NCBI GenBank assembly: GCA_965644295.1
Contig: CBFFRP010000437.1
Span: 23,107-87,106, forward strand
Length of the DNA: 64,000 nt
Direction: 5' to 3'
Origin: Paraphysomonas bandaiensis
Lineage: Eukaryota; Chrysophyceae
Numbering within the stretch: the first letter of the stretch is position 1; each line of letters begins with the position of its first letter. Shown in pieces: positions 24,369 through 37,184 of the stretch. The position numbers and the translations under genes are program-made. The notes under the pieces were generated by a model, which saw only the letters and a program-made list of their open reading frames with translations, made no database searches and was not told where the DNA came from.

Positions 24369-24627
24369 GTAGTAGTAGTGATGTAACGATTTCGTAGTGA
24401 CATAATCTTATTATAATATAATAAATGTTTAGAATTAGTCCAATTATCGTGTTATTTGCTAGTATATACCAGACTTTCTCAAATATACCCTATATATATA
24501 GTACACATCACCTGGTCAAAGTACTTGACCAGGTTTTTACCTACCATCGACTTTATATTAGTCTTGAAAATATTATTATTATTTTTTTTGCTGGCAATAT
24601 ATTGCAATATATTGTTGACTGGCCCTG

Positions 24628-25239
24628 TGAGAACGCTTGTGACTAGAATCTATGTCTAGTGATGGATCACAATCGTCTCGGGACAACTAGGGATAGTTTG
24701 TAGAATACAAGGGGTTCTTTAGGAGTTGTATTGTGCTTTGAAAGCTGGCAATGAATGATAAGCGAGATTGATCATAATTCTTAACTCAAGCATTGAGTGT
24801 ACAACCTTACGTTCTGTTATTTAAGTCTGAACCACCTAATTATGTCAAATCCTGACAATATCTTCTGATTTGATCATGACTACTAGCTACCTCTCATCTT
24901 ATATTACATAATACTACCTACACTACTTCATCCATCTCCTTGTACCTTAATAGCTTTTCATAAATCACCCATTTTAGCTACAATAAAACTATCTTACTCT
25001 CAACTTGTGACTTACAATTGCGTCACCTCAAGCGTGAGAGCTCAAAAATCAATTATTAGTCATAAGGTAGTAACTCTAACATGACATCATAGATAGCAAC
25101 TTCTGTACGTGGCTACTACTTTACGAAACGTTAAAGTTGTAAGCTGGGAACGTACTGGTTATTGAGTGCGTACGGAAGAAATCTCAAAGAAGTACTATCT
25201 ATTGTGATAATCCAAACATGAAACCAACACGCGATTAAC
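24628..25239. other. Intergenic, 3' flank of CAND1; contains a dispersed repeat
   Basis: 24735-24860 matches 52145-52260 in order: AATGAATGATAAG, TTGATxATAATT, AGCATTGAGT, ACCTTxxGTTCTGTT and ATGTCAAA. No coding frame was seen. Confidence 0.5.
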
Positions 25240-28200
25240 TCAAAAACCCATATCTGTGAGCATATCGTGGCCGCGCATCTGTGACATAATGTCGGAAACA
25301 AGAGCACGCTTGCGCAGCTTCTCGATAAAATCCTGCCACGACCTTTTCTGAGAGATATCTTCCAGAGAATTAATAGTTGCCACAAGCCTAACACAAGAGC
25401 GGATTTGTTCCATGGAACGCTCAGCCTCTGGACCAGCGGCGGCTGATGTACCTGTGTCCTTCGGTATATTTTTCTCTATCGCCCTTTCCAAAGCCCTCTC
25501 GAGATCATCCACCACACACAGGACCGCCCCAGGATGGCAACCGCATAGCTTACACAATACCTACGTGAAAACAAGTTTAGTACACGCATACCGCACACGC
25601 AATCTAACCTGGTGGCACTGAAGGTTCGTATCGTCCTTGTTGTCGGTAAGCATTGATGTGATTTGGGAAGCCAGAGAAGTAGCGTCCATTGCATCTGGCT
25701 TAACAAACAAAATAGTTTCACAACATGTCAGTGCCGCTTTCCGAAGGGGAAGAGCATCATCGACCTTACCGCACAAATGAGACTAGACAGGGTAGAGAGT
25801 ACTTTTACCTTGTGCTTGAAAGGTCCAAGGTCCACTACTCTTTCACGCTTAAGAGATAGCGTCTTAAGGATATGAGGCACAACATCTTTCTCGAGAGAGT
25901 CTGCTACCAGTGCCGGATTGTAATGCACTGCAGCGTTGATCATATGTGTCGACGCACGGCACACTTCTATGTCATCGTCTCCAAGAAGAGCCAGAAATGG
26001 TTGCACAACTAATGGTGATGTGAAATCTGCACCGTTGTAGCGAGTAAAATAATACCGCATTGAGGTAGCAACGGTCCACAACACTGTTTTGTTCTCTCCA
26101 TCAGCCTCTATATATTGATGTAAAAGCGGAAGAACTGTGTCGGGATGCATAACTGCGAGAGCCCCGAAGCATTCCGCAACCATGTTCCTCACACCCTCTT
26201 CCTCGCTGACCGCAAGACTCTGCATACCTGGCAGCACACTATCCAGATAAGGACTGAAATTAAGGCCATTTTGAACATGTACTATAATTGTCTCTTTCAG
26301 CGCAGCAAGGAGAAGATATTGATGTTTATTACTGTCAATAGCCTGTAAAATAATAGGCAAAAAAGTATCCATGCTTCCCACAGCTAAGTGGCCAAGTGCA
26401 AACGCTGTTGCCGCTTTAATATCCTCAGATCCTGTTTCGAAGCAGTCCAGAATTTGTTCTTTGAGGTTATCAGTCCCACCTGCTGCTGATAAATCAATTT
26501 TCTGACCCAAATGCCCAATACAAAGCAAGGCAAGATGCTTTCTGGCTTCATCCCCCCTCCAAAGATCAGAGAGCAAACCAGAGACCGCATCTTGCTGAAC
26601 ATCAGCAGGAGCTGAAAGACATATTCCAGCCAGGCACTGGGCAAGGATGTTAATACTCTGCTTCGGCAAGAGTACAGACAACTGTGAATCCCTCTGCTGG
26701 CCATTGCATGATGTGTCGGAAGCCACTGTTAGTCGAGATAAAAGTCGTTCTCTGAGACTTCTAAATGACAAATTAGGCACACCACTGGAAACGAAACTCT
26801 GAAGCAAAGCAATGAGCGAGTTCTGGGCAGCTCCTTGCATTAATGGAGAAGACGCTAGCGATATGACTCGGGGTAGAATTACTTCGCACATAGTAGTAGC
26901 AGTAGTGGAATCTTCGTGATAAAGATTCAGCACCCCACAAGTAACCTTCAGACTGAGGTCGGTTATACTAAGGTCGGAATCATTAATCAGCAGAGATACT
27001 TCGTGGAGTACAGAGCATATAGTCTCCGAAGGGATTGCTCCACTTTGAGAAGCCGACGATTTCATTATCGCATCTAGAGCCTGGAGAGATGTCTGCTTCA
27101 GAATGCGGCTTTGCTGACGCAGAAAGGTAGCAACATCGGCAGCTATACGAGACAGCATAGGTGCTACATCAAGTTGAAGCTCCGACATGGCCACGAATGA
27201 CAGTGCTTTCAAGGCCGGAATACGAGTTACTTCATTATCCAACCGTTTGTGCAGATGACCCATGAGGATAGCTCGTTCACTTGGTGCCAAGCAGTCTCCT
27301 AACCTGGACAAAAGTTGACCTGCACAGTGGATAGCCTCTTCCTTTATTTCATGGTCAATGTCAGGGGCCTCCAAACGGGGCAAAACAGCAGAATAAATTG
27401 CCTCAACATGAGCACTGGAATCAACTTGAGTTGGCTCTGAAACTTCCATCTTCGCAAATTCTATATCTGCACTACTTGGGCGGCACGTGGTGATAATATC
27501 ACCAATAACTCTCAGGGCCGCAGACGTAACCTTGTACCAGTCGTCTTGTACCGCATTCACCACTATCGGCAGTACAGAAGTAACAAATGGCTGCATCGCT
27601 CCAGCGTCATGACGATTAAACACGATGTGAAGGAACACCAACGCATCATACTTCACATTCTGTATCTATATTAGAATACGTTCATAAGTGCTCGTGCCCC
27701 TACACATACCTCATTTCTCTCTGTTGCAAGCATCTTTACCACATCTCGTAGTAGGCTCTTGATGTGCTCTTCCATAGATCCCTGTAACGATGATAAAACT
27801 AAAGCAACGAACCTATATAAATTACACCTTTAGCACTCTCACAAATACTCCCAGTAAATGGAAAACCGCGGATTTACTCTTGAGCGAAGAACCATTGAGC
27901 TGCTTTTTGCAAAGATTGATGACGATACTCGCTTTAGATAAAAGAAAGTTAGAAATGTCGGAGTTTATTTCGCGCTCTTTCGAGGGAGAAATAGCATCTC
28001 CGGATGCTGAACGTGTGCGGGTGACAGGGATCGTTCCCGAAGTTCTAGAGCGGTGAGTAGATAGACTGGGTGTTGGAACAAATTCAACACCTCCCACAGG
28101 TGCCCGACTAAGTGTGGCCTGAAGCAAGGATGTGAAGCACGCAAATATCTCCAAGCGCACACTTTCTTCCCTTTCCTTGAACCTTGACACAAGGTCGTCA

Positions 28201-29348
28201 GCCACTTTCACATACACATCTGGCTCCAGAATTTCTGCTCTGGCAGATATAATCGCACTGACCACTCGAATGGCCGCTTTTCGCACCTTCCAAGAAGTAT
28301 CGTCATCATCAGATCCCTCATAGTCATCATCTTCGTAGTCATCCTCGTCAAATTCCCCTTCTTCCTCCACATCTCTGACTTCTTCATCACTATCATAGCA
28401 GTAATTGGGGTCGAAAGTCATGAATTCGAGTGACTTTGACAGTACATTATGTACATGAGGGGCAATCTCTTTCGGACAACGAAGAACAAATGATTCTAGT
28501 CCAGGGAAGCAGTGCTCACGAAGATCATTAGCTGCTTCAGTGTAGCCATCCACCCCCTCGATATCACCGCAGCACCGTAGAAACAGGGGCACGAGGTCGT
28601 CAAGGCTTTTCCCGAGTCTATACCCCACAGTGCGAGATACTGTACCGATAGTCTGAATTAGAGTGCGCAAATCGTCAGAGGAGGGAAATTTTTGCTTGTT
28701 CAGTTCCTTGATACGACGCAAAAGGTCATCTACTAAGCGGAAAAGGAGTGGGTCAGTTGCAACCACGGCGAGTGCACCCAGACAAACAGATGCGCGCTTT
28801 CGGATAACCGACTTCGAATGCTCCAGGCATACGACAATGACAGCCAGTATGCTTTCATGTTCTCGCCTCATTAAGTGACCAAAACGTCTCAATAAATCTG
28901 TCATGTCATCGAGACACTCGCGCTTAACATCGTCATTAGACGATCCGATCCCATTGGTTAAGTTTGATGTAAGTTTACTCACCACCAACTCACCCATAGC
29001 ATCCGGAACATCCGATATAAGAGTCTTTAAGCCAATCGAATATATATCTCGTAATTCATTTTGTCCCTGTAGCACAAGACTGCATAGCTTGGCACATATT
29101 TCCCCCACTTGATTCTGCTGTACTTTCTTTAGTAGTGTCCCCAAACACTTCACTGCAACAGACTGTACGTCATTAGACTTATCATCTAGTTGTTTGAGTA
29201 CTGCGGCACATATCTGCCTCTCAGTCATGTCATCTATCTTTATATCAGTGGCTAATAAGCCGCATAAGTCACTAGTTGCCATATATCTCTCATCCTTATC
29301 GTAGTGACTAGTTTTCTCCAGCAACACATTTAACGTACTTGTTGACAT
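25240..29348 (-). CDS. CAND1/TIP120 cullin-associated NEDD8-dissociated protein, 1306 aa, 5 exons
   Basis: Exons on the minus strand: 29348-27828, 27781-27710, 27659-25809, 25764-25609, 25560-25240 (3921 nt in frame). The whole length is HEAT repeats. CAND1 hallmarks visible are the N-terminal L-L-E-K-T-S-H-Y-D-K-D-E-R-Y-M-A-T, the acidic loop D-D-D-T-S-W-K-V-R-K-A-A near residue 350, F-K-E-R-E-E-S-V, and the C-terminal L-G-P-F-K-H-K-V-D-D-A-L-P-L-R-K-A-A. CAND1 binds unneddylated cullin-RBX1 and swaps substrate receptors in SCF ubiquitin ligases (nucleus and cytosol). At 1306 residues it is a little longer than the roughly 1230-residue animal proteins. A gene on the opposite strand (aspartic protease) starts 466 bp away. 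Confidence 0.96.
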
Positions 29349-29814
29349 GTTTCTCGAGACAATAATCTCCTAAAGGACTATAAGTCAAGCGATTAGTGTA
29401 ATGTTATTATACTGAGGATGATATACGTATGGTACAGCTATATTCCATATTTCATGCTTTGGATGCATTTTGTATATACTGTAGGATAGTACGTGTAGAG
29501 GAGTATTCTGGGATATTCCAGACTGCACTTGATTTCGACTGAAATTACAGACAAAATTCCACTCAGATTCAAAAATTGGTGCATTTATAGGTAGACCTAC
29601 ACCATAGAATGTGGAGTTTTCTTCATTTCAATGGCCCATTTTATTGTGCTCGCTCCAGCATGTCAGACTCTGTACAATGACATTTCAATGTGAGGGTCCT
29701 GCGGTTAACAGCTCACTTTGTTTTTCTCCTCACCATGCACTTTACATAGCCACAGCACACACCTGGATTCGGGAACTATTTTGATATTGGAGAGGTGCTA
29801 TTATCCACAGTAAC
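29349..29814. promoter_or_regulatory. Shared upstream region of CAND1 and aspartic protease
   Basis: 466 bp between two divergent starts. No TATA box or known site was identified with confidence. Confidence 0.4.
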
Positions 29815-32400
29815 ATGCATATTACGTTGTTTTTTCTACTATGTATAGCTCTGTCAGGAGCCCACACAGACCATAACTCTACCGGTCTAATATTCAACTT
29901 AGAAGTAAAGAATTCTGATGTGGTTAATGGAAGAGTTGTGAGACGATATCTGAGTGCTGAGTCACCGGACGCTCCGCTCTACAGAGGATTTGGGACTCAT
30001 TTTGTGTATATATGGGTTGGCACCCCACCCCAGAGAGTGTCTGTGATCGTTGATACGGGGAGCCACCACACTGCCTTCCCTTGTAAAGGCTGTTCCAACT
30101 GTGGCAAGCATACCAATCAATATTTTGATCCTGGGTTGTCGAAGTCTGCCGTCATCTCTAGATGTGGAAGCCAAAAATGTTTGTTTTCTCAGAGCTATAC
30201 TGAAGGCAGCTCGTGGAAAGCTTACAAAATTAAAGATACAGTTTGGATCGGTGGTGAAAAAGTTGATATGTTAGATAATGATAACTTACCAAATTGGAAT
30301 GTGACTTTTACATTTGGATGTCAGTCGAGTGAAACTGGTCTCTTCCGAACGCAACTGGAAAACGGAATCATGGGGATGTCTGCTGACCCCAACACTCTTC
30401 CTTACGCTCTCGTTGCACACAAAATCATCAAGACTAATGTATTTTCTCTTTGTTTCCTACACACTGGTGGTACAATGGCCATTGGCGCAACTAATGCGAA
30501 ACTTAATAAACACGAGATGCAATATGCTGCAATGCTAAAGAAGTCGGGGTACTTCACCGTCTTTGTCGAAGGAGTGTTTCTCAGGAAGCCAGGGGATGAG
30601 AAGCTCCAGGGTATAGGCGAATCGAAGACCAAATACAACACTGGGAAAGGTATTATTGTGGACAGTGGAACCACTGACTCCTATCTTCCATCCTCTATTG
30701 CTTCCTCATTTATGCGACTTTTCCGTAGCATTTCTGGAATCACCTACTCGAACTCCGCAATGTCACTAACTTCGGATCAAATCAAACGCTTACCAGTAAT
30801 TGTCTACCGTCTTCGAAGTTCAGAGTCATTTGATAAGTTTATCGAGGTAGAGTTCCCGCCTAAGAATTATGTAGAACCTGTACCCGGACAGCATGGACGG
30901 TACGTCATAAGATTATATCTGCACGAGCGATCAGGTGGGGTAATCGGTGCAAATATGATGATTGGACACAATGTCGTGTTTGACCAACACAATATGCGGG
31001 TCGGGTTCGCCAAGTCAGATTGTTTGGTGCAGAATAGTGGAATGCACGCTGGGGTTACGAAACCGTCGAAAATTCACCGTAGGTTACAGTTGCCTGTTCG
31101 CCCACCTAAGGGAAACAACAACCCTAGTACTCGTACTATCGTGCAGAACACTATTGATAAGTATGGGGCATGTGCTAGACCGTCTGGACCATGTAACGCC
31201 ATATGTGCCAGGTGATTTCTTTTTTCCATGTATATTTAATTCTAGCGAAGATTATTAACTCAACCGTGTAAACAGAGGCCCAAAGTCAACCACAGCGAAG
31301 GTCACATATCCTGGGACAGGATTTTATGCTCATGGTTTCCAGGTGTACACAATAAACCAATCATGCTTATTATCTCAGAATATTAAAGCGGTAACGAATA
31401 ACCAACAGCTAAAAGCATGCCGAATTCCTTGTACTGCAACGAGTAAACCTCACATCACTGGCGATCCTCTGTGTCCTACCACTGTGTGGGGTGACTGCAG
31501 GTCTGATTGCACTCAAGAGCGTATCGTCGGGCGGGCTCTACATGTTACAAATAACTGTACTAAACATGTAGAGAAGCGAAGCTGTCGCTCGAAGCTATGC
31601 ACTTTTGATCACTTTAAGGAGTGCACTTATGTAGCCAGTGTAACGATCCCATCCTTCGATTTGCGTATATGGTCTAAAGTGTGGAAAGAGGAAATGATTT
31701 CTGCTATGGCGAAAGTATTGAAGGTGGATCCTGGAGTAGTGGATATACCGTTTCATCCTCAACGCACAATGGATATGTCTGTGCAAATCATTTTTCATAT
31801 ACGTTTATACGTGAATAAGAGTCAGCCTTCTGAAAAGTCGAGGGCTACTCCCACCACACTCTGCCAATCCATACCGATGTTAGATCAAGTGTCGCGAGGA
31901 AACACCGTTGAGATTGTCAATGAATTTCTCGCAAACTTGTATAGCCTGGAATCCCCTGCATGGTGAGAACAGTCAACTGTGTTGTCATGTGTCTAATAAT
32001 GTTGTGTACAGTGGCGATTGGAAATGGCTCAAAGGTGATATTATAACGATACAAACACATACACCACTCACCTCTTCAGTTAATAAATTAGGTAGATTAC
32101 GTACATTATGTGGTGTGCATTTTTCACGCTATTGTATTTTATGCAGAGTCTCAGCTAGCGATGAGTGCTCGGCACCGGAAGAGAAGTCCTAGTAAAGTGG
32201 GATTGAATAAAAGCAAATCTCTTGCGGTAAATATGTGGAGTAGCGATTCCTTTATAGCCATGGTTGTTGTAGCAGGTATTTTGGTGACTACTCTCATTTT
32301 GTTCGCCGTGTATTCGTCTCGACAGAATGAAATGCGCCGACGAATCGAAGCACCTCGCCGACAAATATCTGTTCCAGTTTTACAAGCTAGAAGAAGATAG
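29815..32400 (+). CDS. Membrane-anchored pepsin-family (A1) aspartic protease, 808 aa, 4 exons
   Basis: Exons 29815-31211, 31276-31962, 32012-32100, 32147-32400 (2427 nt in frame). A signal peptide (residues 1-16) is followed by an A1 catalytic domain with Asp80 in V-D-T-G-S and Asp283 in V-D-S-G-T. A Cys-rich insert C-x2-C-x2-C follows the first Asp, typical of protist and plant A1 relatives. Past residue 460 comes a Cys-rich segment with W-G-D-C-R-S-D-C, resembling a thrombospondin type 1 repeat, then an alpha/beta domain of about 120 residues, then a transmembrane helix (about 759-779) and a basic tail. It probably acts in the endomembrane system or at the cell surface. The stretch 31343-31378 is flanked by GT and AG and has a length divisible by three, so it could be an optional intron. 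Confidence 0.9.
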
Positions 32401-32761
32401 AGTTTATGCTATTGTGCAGCTAATTGTGCTTGCGTAATAATTCGGTGTGCTCAGCGCTCATCTTTTTAAATAGTGTTGTTTAGTGCCTTGCCTATAAATA
32501 ACTATATATTTCAATTGATGTTACTGGGGCTGATTCTATTAGAATATGGATCTTATTCTAGTATATTCAGTATGTCACTTGAAGACAATGTACGAGAATA
32601 CAGTGAAATATAGTGATGTACAAATGCTGTGATGATATTGAGAAACTGAAATAGTTTGATCTTTCAAGATATGTTCAGTAACGAGAGGTTCGCATATGTA
32701 GGATATTATGCAGGGATTATAATGAGTTAGTGTTGGTTATCACAACTTTGTGAAAACGATT
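32401..32761. other. 3' flank of the aspartic protease gene
   Basis: AT-rich, no gene seen. Confidence 0.4.
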
Positions 32762-33951
32762 GGTTTTAACCACACTCAAAAACCACACTCACCATCACAG
32801 CACAAAAAACACTGTTGTTATGTACGGAAAAAACGTAACAGTCAATTCAGACTCGACTCAAATGAAGTATGTGAATATGGCAGCAGCGGCCAACACTCCC
32901 AGTGACCCAATCACAGGGCAAAATGATGTGCAGGTAACTTCATTATATTCGACTCATTCTTATACTTAGAGATGTCTTCAAAGCAGAGCAGATTCAATAC
33001 AAAAGAGCGCACAGAGAAGGCTGCACGGCAAGCCAAAATAGGGGCTGAGTCGAAGAAGCTTAAAAAACAGTGGAAGCGGATTGGTTTGAGACATAAATCG
33101 TTTCATCTGTTCACTGTGAGTAAGATATAACAAGATGTGTGCTATTTGGATTCGTATTTATGGCAAACAATTCGTGTTTACCGGTGTCTAGAAGAAGGTC
33201 CTTCCACTGTGTTCAGATCTGGAATAATACCGAAAAGAGTTCAGAAGAAATTATCCTACGATTTCGTCGTTTGGCATACTATTTGCCGAAACATTCACTG
33301 CCAACTTTATGTTTGACAAACTCTACTCTGAAGATGTCTCCTTGAAGTTTAAGAGTATTCTTAGAGGTATTATTAATCCGAAGCAGTTTCCTGCGTTGAC
33401 ACGACTGGTGCAGCACGGAGTAGATATGTGGGGAAAATAGAATGGGTATAGAAGAAAAGAAAGAAGCATATAGTTGTGCACGCTCATAGGAAAGATGGGA
33501 AGCAACACACAGTATTAAGTAATGCGTACACGAGGCGGACAACCAAGGCCTTGACATCATATATGTATTCCTGTGCGTGATGACTATTCCAAGCTGTTTT
33601 TTACGCCTATGACAAATACACAAGCAAATCAAACAGAGGGTATGACCACACAGGGATGGTGGTAATGGGCGTTTGGGTGAGGCGGGAAAAAGCATAATTC
33701 GTTTATGTTTGGTTGTATAATAGAAAACACTGTCAACGCATATCGTCATATAATGAATGTCAATTCCGAAGATTTTGAGTACTTTAGTTATATTGCCAAA
33801 CACTAGCAAACGATTTGTATGTGCATGCAAGCACACTCTCTGATAGTACTATTCAGTAGAGTAATACAATAAATTTAATTGATTTGGACGTAAATATATT
33901 ACTTCTTATAAGTGTGGTTACTGACTGTGGTTAATGAGTGTGGTTAAGACC
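32762..33951. mobile_element. Candidate 1.2-kb element with ACCACACTCA-type inverted ends
   Basis: The left end GGTTTTAACCACACTCAAAA, followed by a second ACCACACTCA, is mirrored at the right end by AGTGTGGTTA..TGTGGTTAATGAGTGTGG..TTAAGACC (33911-33951). Inside, two short plus frames (32820-32935 and 32972-33120; the latter Lys-rich, K-K-L-K-K-Q-W-K-R) look like remnants of a transposon protein I cannot name. No target duplication was found. Confidence 0.5.
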
Positions 33952-34010
33952 AGATATTAATAAAAATCTATCTAGTCTTACGACAAATTCTCTCTGTGAT
34001 TTAGCTGAAA

Positions 34011-35230
34011 ATGAGCAATTGTCAATATGGTAGCGAGCGAGGAGGAGAGAAGGAGGATAGAGGAGTAGTGCCACAGTTTAATGAGAACAATGTTGAACAA
34101 TGGATTGAAGGCTTCGAAACGTTCCTCATGAGGAAAGAGCAAAGTGAGGTAGCGGTGGAGCCACCACCGAAGGAAAACGTTAATGGAGGAGAAGTCTTAC
34201 AGACCGGCTGTGAAAAAGTACTGGAAGGCGAATGCCATAGCGTATTCGTACTGCAGAGAGGCAGTGCAAACATCTTCGAAGGCGCTTCAGAAATTCCATC
34301 TTCTACATAAAGGGTTCAAGGCTGATGGAAAAGGAAGCAACAGGTTTAAGCAAGGCGCATATTATGATTGATGAGTTGAAGAAGTGCTTTGCTGGAGGGA
34401 AGCAGAACAAGATCAGTGAGCTGTTGACTCAGTATGGCTCTTTCCGTATGCGTCCGGAGGAGACTGCGAAGAAGGACTATATATTACAGTTTGAAATACT
34501 GCTGAAAGAGCTACAGGAGCAGCAGCAGGACATATCGGAGCTCTCAAAAATAACACGGTTATTACGAGAAGGTCTATTAAATGAGGAATATGCTCCTTTG
34601 AATGTTGCTGTGTACTTGATGCCTGATGATGTTGATTATGCAACATTATCAAGGAATATAGAACGGTATGATGATACCATTCCTGTAAGGATTGCGTTAG
34701 AGAGCGGAAACGCAAGAAGGTGGAGGAGCTGAATTTCATTGAAAAGAGCAAACGGTCTCGAACAGAACGGGATAAGCGTAAGAAGGGCAATTGTAGATAT
34801 TGCAGGAAAGAAGGAATCCCTCATAGCCATTCAACTGAACAGTGCAGGAGGAAGCAGAGGAAGAAGGATGGAGAGATATCAGGGCAGCGTCCTGGAAGTG
34901 CTGAGTATACGGGATGCAGAAATTGCAAGTCTCTGGAACATCTTGCTGCTGATTGTCCAACGACGAAGAAAAAGCATTCTAGAAGAATCATGGTAGGAAG
35001 CTGCTGACAGTAGAGAATATACGGCGCGTGGAGAACCGGCAGATTTCTCTGATGAAGATAAAGCTAATAATATGATCGAGGATGTTATGAAATTGTCATG
35101 CAATATACATGAAACGAATATATGTAGTGTAAATGATGACATGCATTATACATATATTGACACCTGCTGTTCATCATCGATGTTCTTGATGAATGATGCG
35201 ACAATGCTTGATACTCATATATGAATACAT
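34011..35230 (+). pseudogene. Broken gag-protease region of an LTR retrotransposon (Copia-like)
   Basis: Three overlapping frames from 34011 to about 34995 read as one gag protein with frameshifts near 34180, 34330 and 34720. The start (V-E-Q-W-I-E-G-F-E-T-F-L) and the helical middle suit a capsid. Two Cys/His knuckles follow: C-R-Y-C..H..C near 34790 and the canonical C-R-N-C-K-S-L-E-H-L-A-A-D-C (C-x2-C-x4-H-x4-C) near 34917. A possible retropepsin remnant (Y-I-D-T-C-C-S-S) lies near 35150. No integrase, reverse transcriptase or LTRs were seen nearby. A dead fragment. Confidence 0.65.
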
Positions 35231-35423
35231 CAAAGGTGATAAAAACGGCTCTAAGAAGGGATCAGAGATTCATGGTTCCCGTGGAGCATGGAGAGACATA
35301 GAAATTTCAGATCAGATCAATCGATGCCTGTGCTCCGGACGTAAGTTGAACGAAATGGGCTATCGATACACGGTGTGGTATGGGATCCAAATTATGACTG
35401 TAATTATGAAGAAACTATGAACC

Positions 35424-36170
35424 TTGAAGAATTCATCAAGGCTATATGCTGCTTGTCTTATAGGAATGACACACGCTGGAACTCTGTCCATCATTCATGG
35501 AAGCGGTATTTGTTACTTATTACTTACTCCTGTGTTGACTTGTGATAATTTCAATGACGATGTTACGGACATCGTAACTACCTTTTGTACCACAGCACCG
35601 ACGGATCGCGCAAGTAACATCAAACCTTCTTGCTATAAGTGCAACGAAGTCGCATTGATGCTGCAGAAATCGTCTGTGGATCATTATGATGTTGTGCGTA
35701 GGATGTTCGACAAACTTATTGAAAACTTTCCTGATATGGAACAGTATCTTGGTGCTAATGTTACCATTACAACTGACCCAATATTCGAGAGAAGCCAACT
35801 GGAGAATACTCTGACTGTTGCAGATGCTAAAACCGTTAAGGTCTATCTCCTTGCGGCTCATAAGGATGACGATAGCAGTGGCGATGATGAAACGGGGAAA
35901 ACACGAGGATTTGCTGTGGATATAGTGAGAGAAGCTGTGGCAAAAGAGGCAAAGAACATCAGGAGAGCCACTAAATATCGCTCCATGATGAATCATTTGG
36001 TGACGACTTCCAATATTGTTGCGCGATTATTTAGCAGAGCAAATCTATTTATGAGAGACCAGCGCAAGCTAATGGAACCCCAGCATATCGAGCAGTACTC
36101 TTTTTGAGCTGCAATAAATTCTTCTGGAACGAAGTTACCATTGATGATATTATAGTTGCTGATGATGTTT
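35424..36170 (+). pseudogene. hAT transposase C-terminal fragment
   Basis: Frames in this stretch carry hAT marks. N-D-T-R-W-N-S is readable near 35465 in an alternative frame. The C-terminal dimerisation motif T-S-N-I-V-A-R-L-F-S-R-A ends the main frame near 36010-36050, continuing after a 1-nt shift near 36100 with S-C-N-K-F-F-W-N-E. At least two frameshifts make it inactive. It lies directly after the gag fragment, so one element probably landed in or next to the other. Confidence 0.6.
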
Positions 36171-36639
36171 AAGAATATTGTTCGCATTAGCTAATAACTG
36201 ACCTGTAACATGGGAACGAACTGCTCATCATTGCTGTTAAATATAGCTAGTACTTAGTCTATATAAACACTTTCCATTTACTTTTTTCCAAAGCAATGAA
36301 GCAATAGTAATCAAACCATTATAATGGTCCATTCATGGTTATACGCAAGCCTGAGGGGTAGAGGAAACTTTTTGTGATGCCTGCAACTTTTAAATCAACA
36401 TCTCTCTACTACATTCATTGATATTCGCTATAAAAGTAGAGTTTAGCTGTTTGTGAAATTATAAGCTGTATTATTTCGTCAACATTAGTCACATACATAT
36501 GGAAGGTGAAGAAGTAACTTAGATATGAAAATATATATCTCATATATTCATTGCTATATTCGCTATATATCTCTCATCATTTATTGCTATTCGCTATAAT
36601 TATATTCTTTCAACCAGGAAAACGGAAGAATACGTTGGA

Positions 36640-36765
36640 ATACTACTATTGTTAGAATGTTCCATCAATAGTAGTATTGATAGATTTTTTAAACCGGCCC
36701 AATAATACTATTTTGCAATATTATATTGGTATTTAATCCGTAAGTATAGACATCCGTAGAGAATT
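36640..36765. repeat. Left-end fragment of the 41262-type hAT element
   Basis: TACTATTGTTAGAATGTTCC, ATCAATAGTAGTATTGAT, TTTTTTAAACCGGCCC and AAGTATAGACATCCGTAGA follow the order seen at 41290-41430. The outer terminus is missing. Confidence 0.6.
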
Positions 36766-37184
36766 CAATTATTACAGTTCGTTCACTCATAAGTAGCTGC
36801 TCCTAATATCAGCAAATATATTTCTAGAACTAGACATAAGTCTTAAAAAGTAAGCATATGCACTGAAAGCTTACGTCACAAAGATATATGAGACATAGTT
36901 TTACCTAGTAGCCGGTTTACTATACCGTTAAGACAAGTGAAAGTGACCAGCACAAATTTCGCGAATTTTACACTAACAAAATATGGCTCTAATCCATATC
37001 ACAATTCCTGTGAATAGTGAAGTGTACAGCGACCTCAGATGGGTTCTGTATATCTTCCATTTCTTTGTCAGAAATAAACTTAGGGTTATTTGCTAGTATA
37101 TTCTCTCTGATGTCATCGTCAGGTAGAGTTACATTATTGTCATATACTCACCACCCAACAAATTATCCTGTCTGAGCCAGATGT
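36766..37184. other. No gene seen
   Basis: AT-rich; the end near 37180 is probably the 3' side of the transposase remnant that follows on the minus strand. Confidence 0.35.

Larger units (their letters stand above)
22760..24627. mobile_element. Approximately 1.9-kb element with inverted ends and ORFs on both strands
   Basis: The right end (24505-24627) reads CCTGGTCAAAG, then AAAACCTGG-type, ACCATCGACTT, an ATT-rich tract, GCAATATATTGCAATATATT, and GACTGGCCCTG. The left side (about 22765-22860) carries the inverted order: ATATTGCAACATATT, AATAATAATA, AAGTCGATGGTAAGTAAAAA and CCTGGTC. The left terminus itself is decayed. It encloses a two-exon minus-strand frame (23227-23697) and a two-exon plus-strand frame (23668-24368). 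Confidence 0.5.

Noticed and set aside
26145-28878. ORFs antisense to CAND1
   Set aside because: Shadows of a strongly conserved coding region.
34011-34995. Gag-like region as a domesticated host gene
   Set aside because: At least three frameshifts break it, so it is a dead fragment, not a maintained gene.
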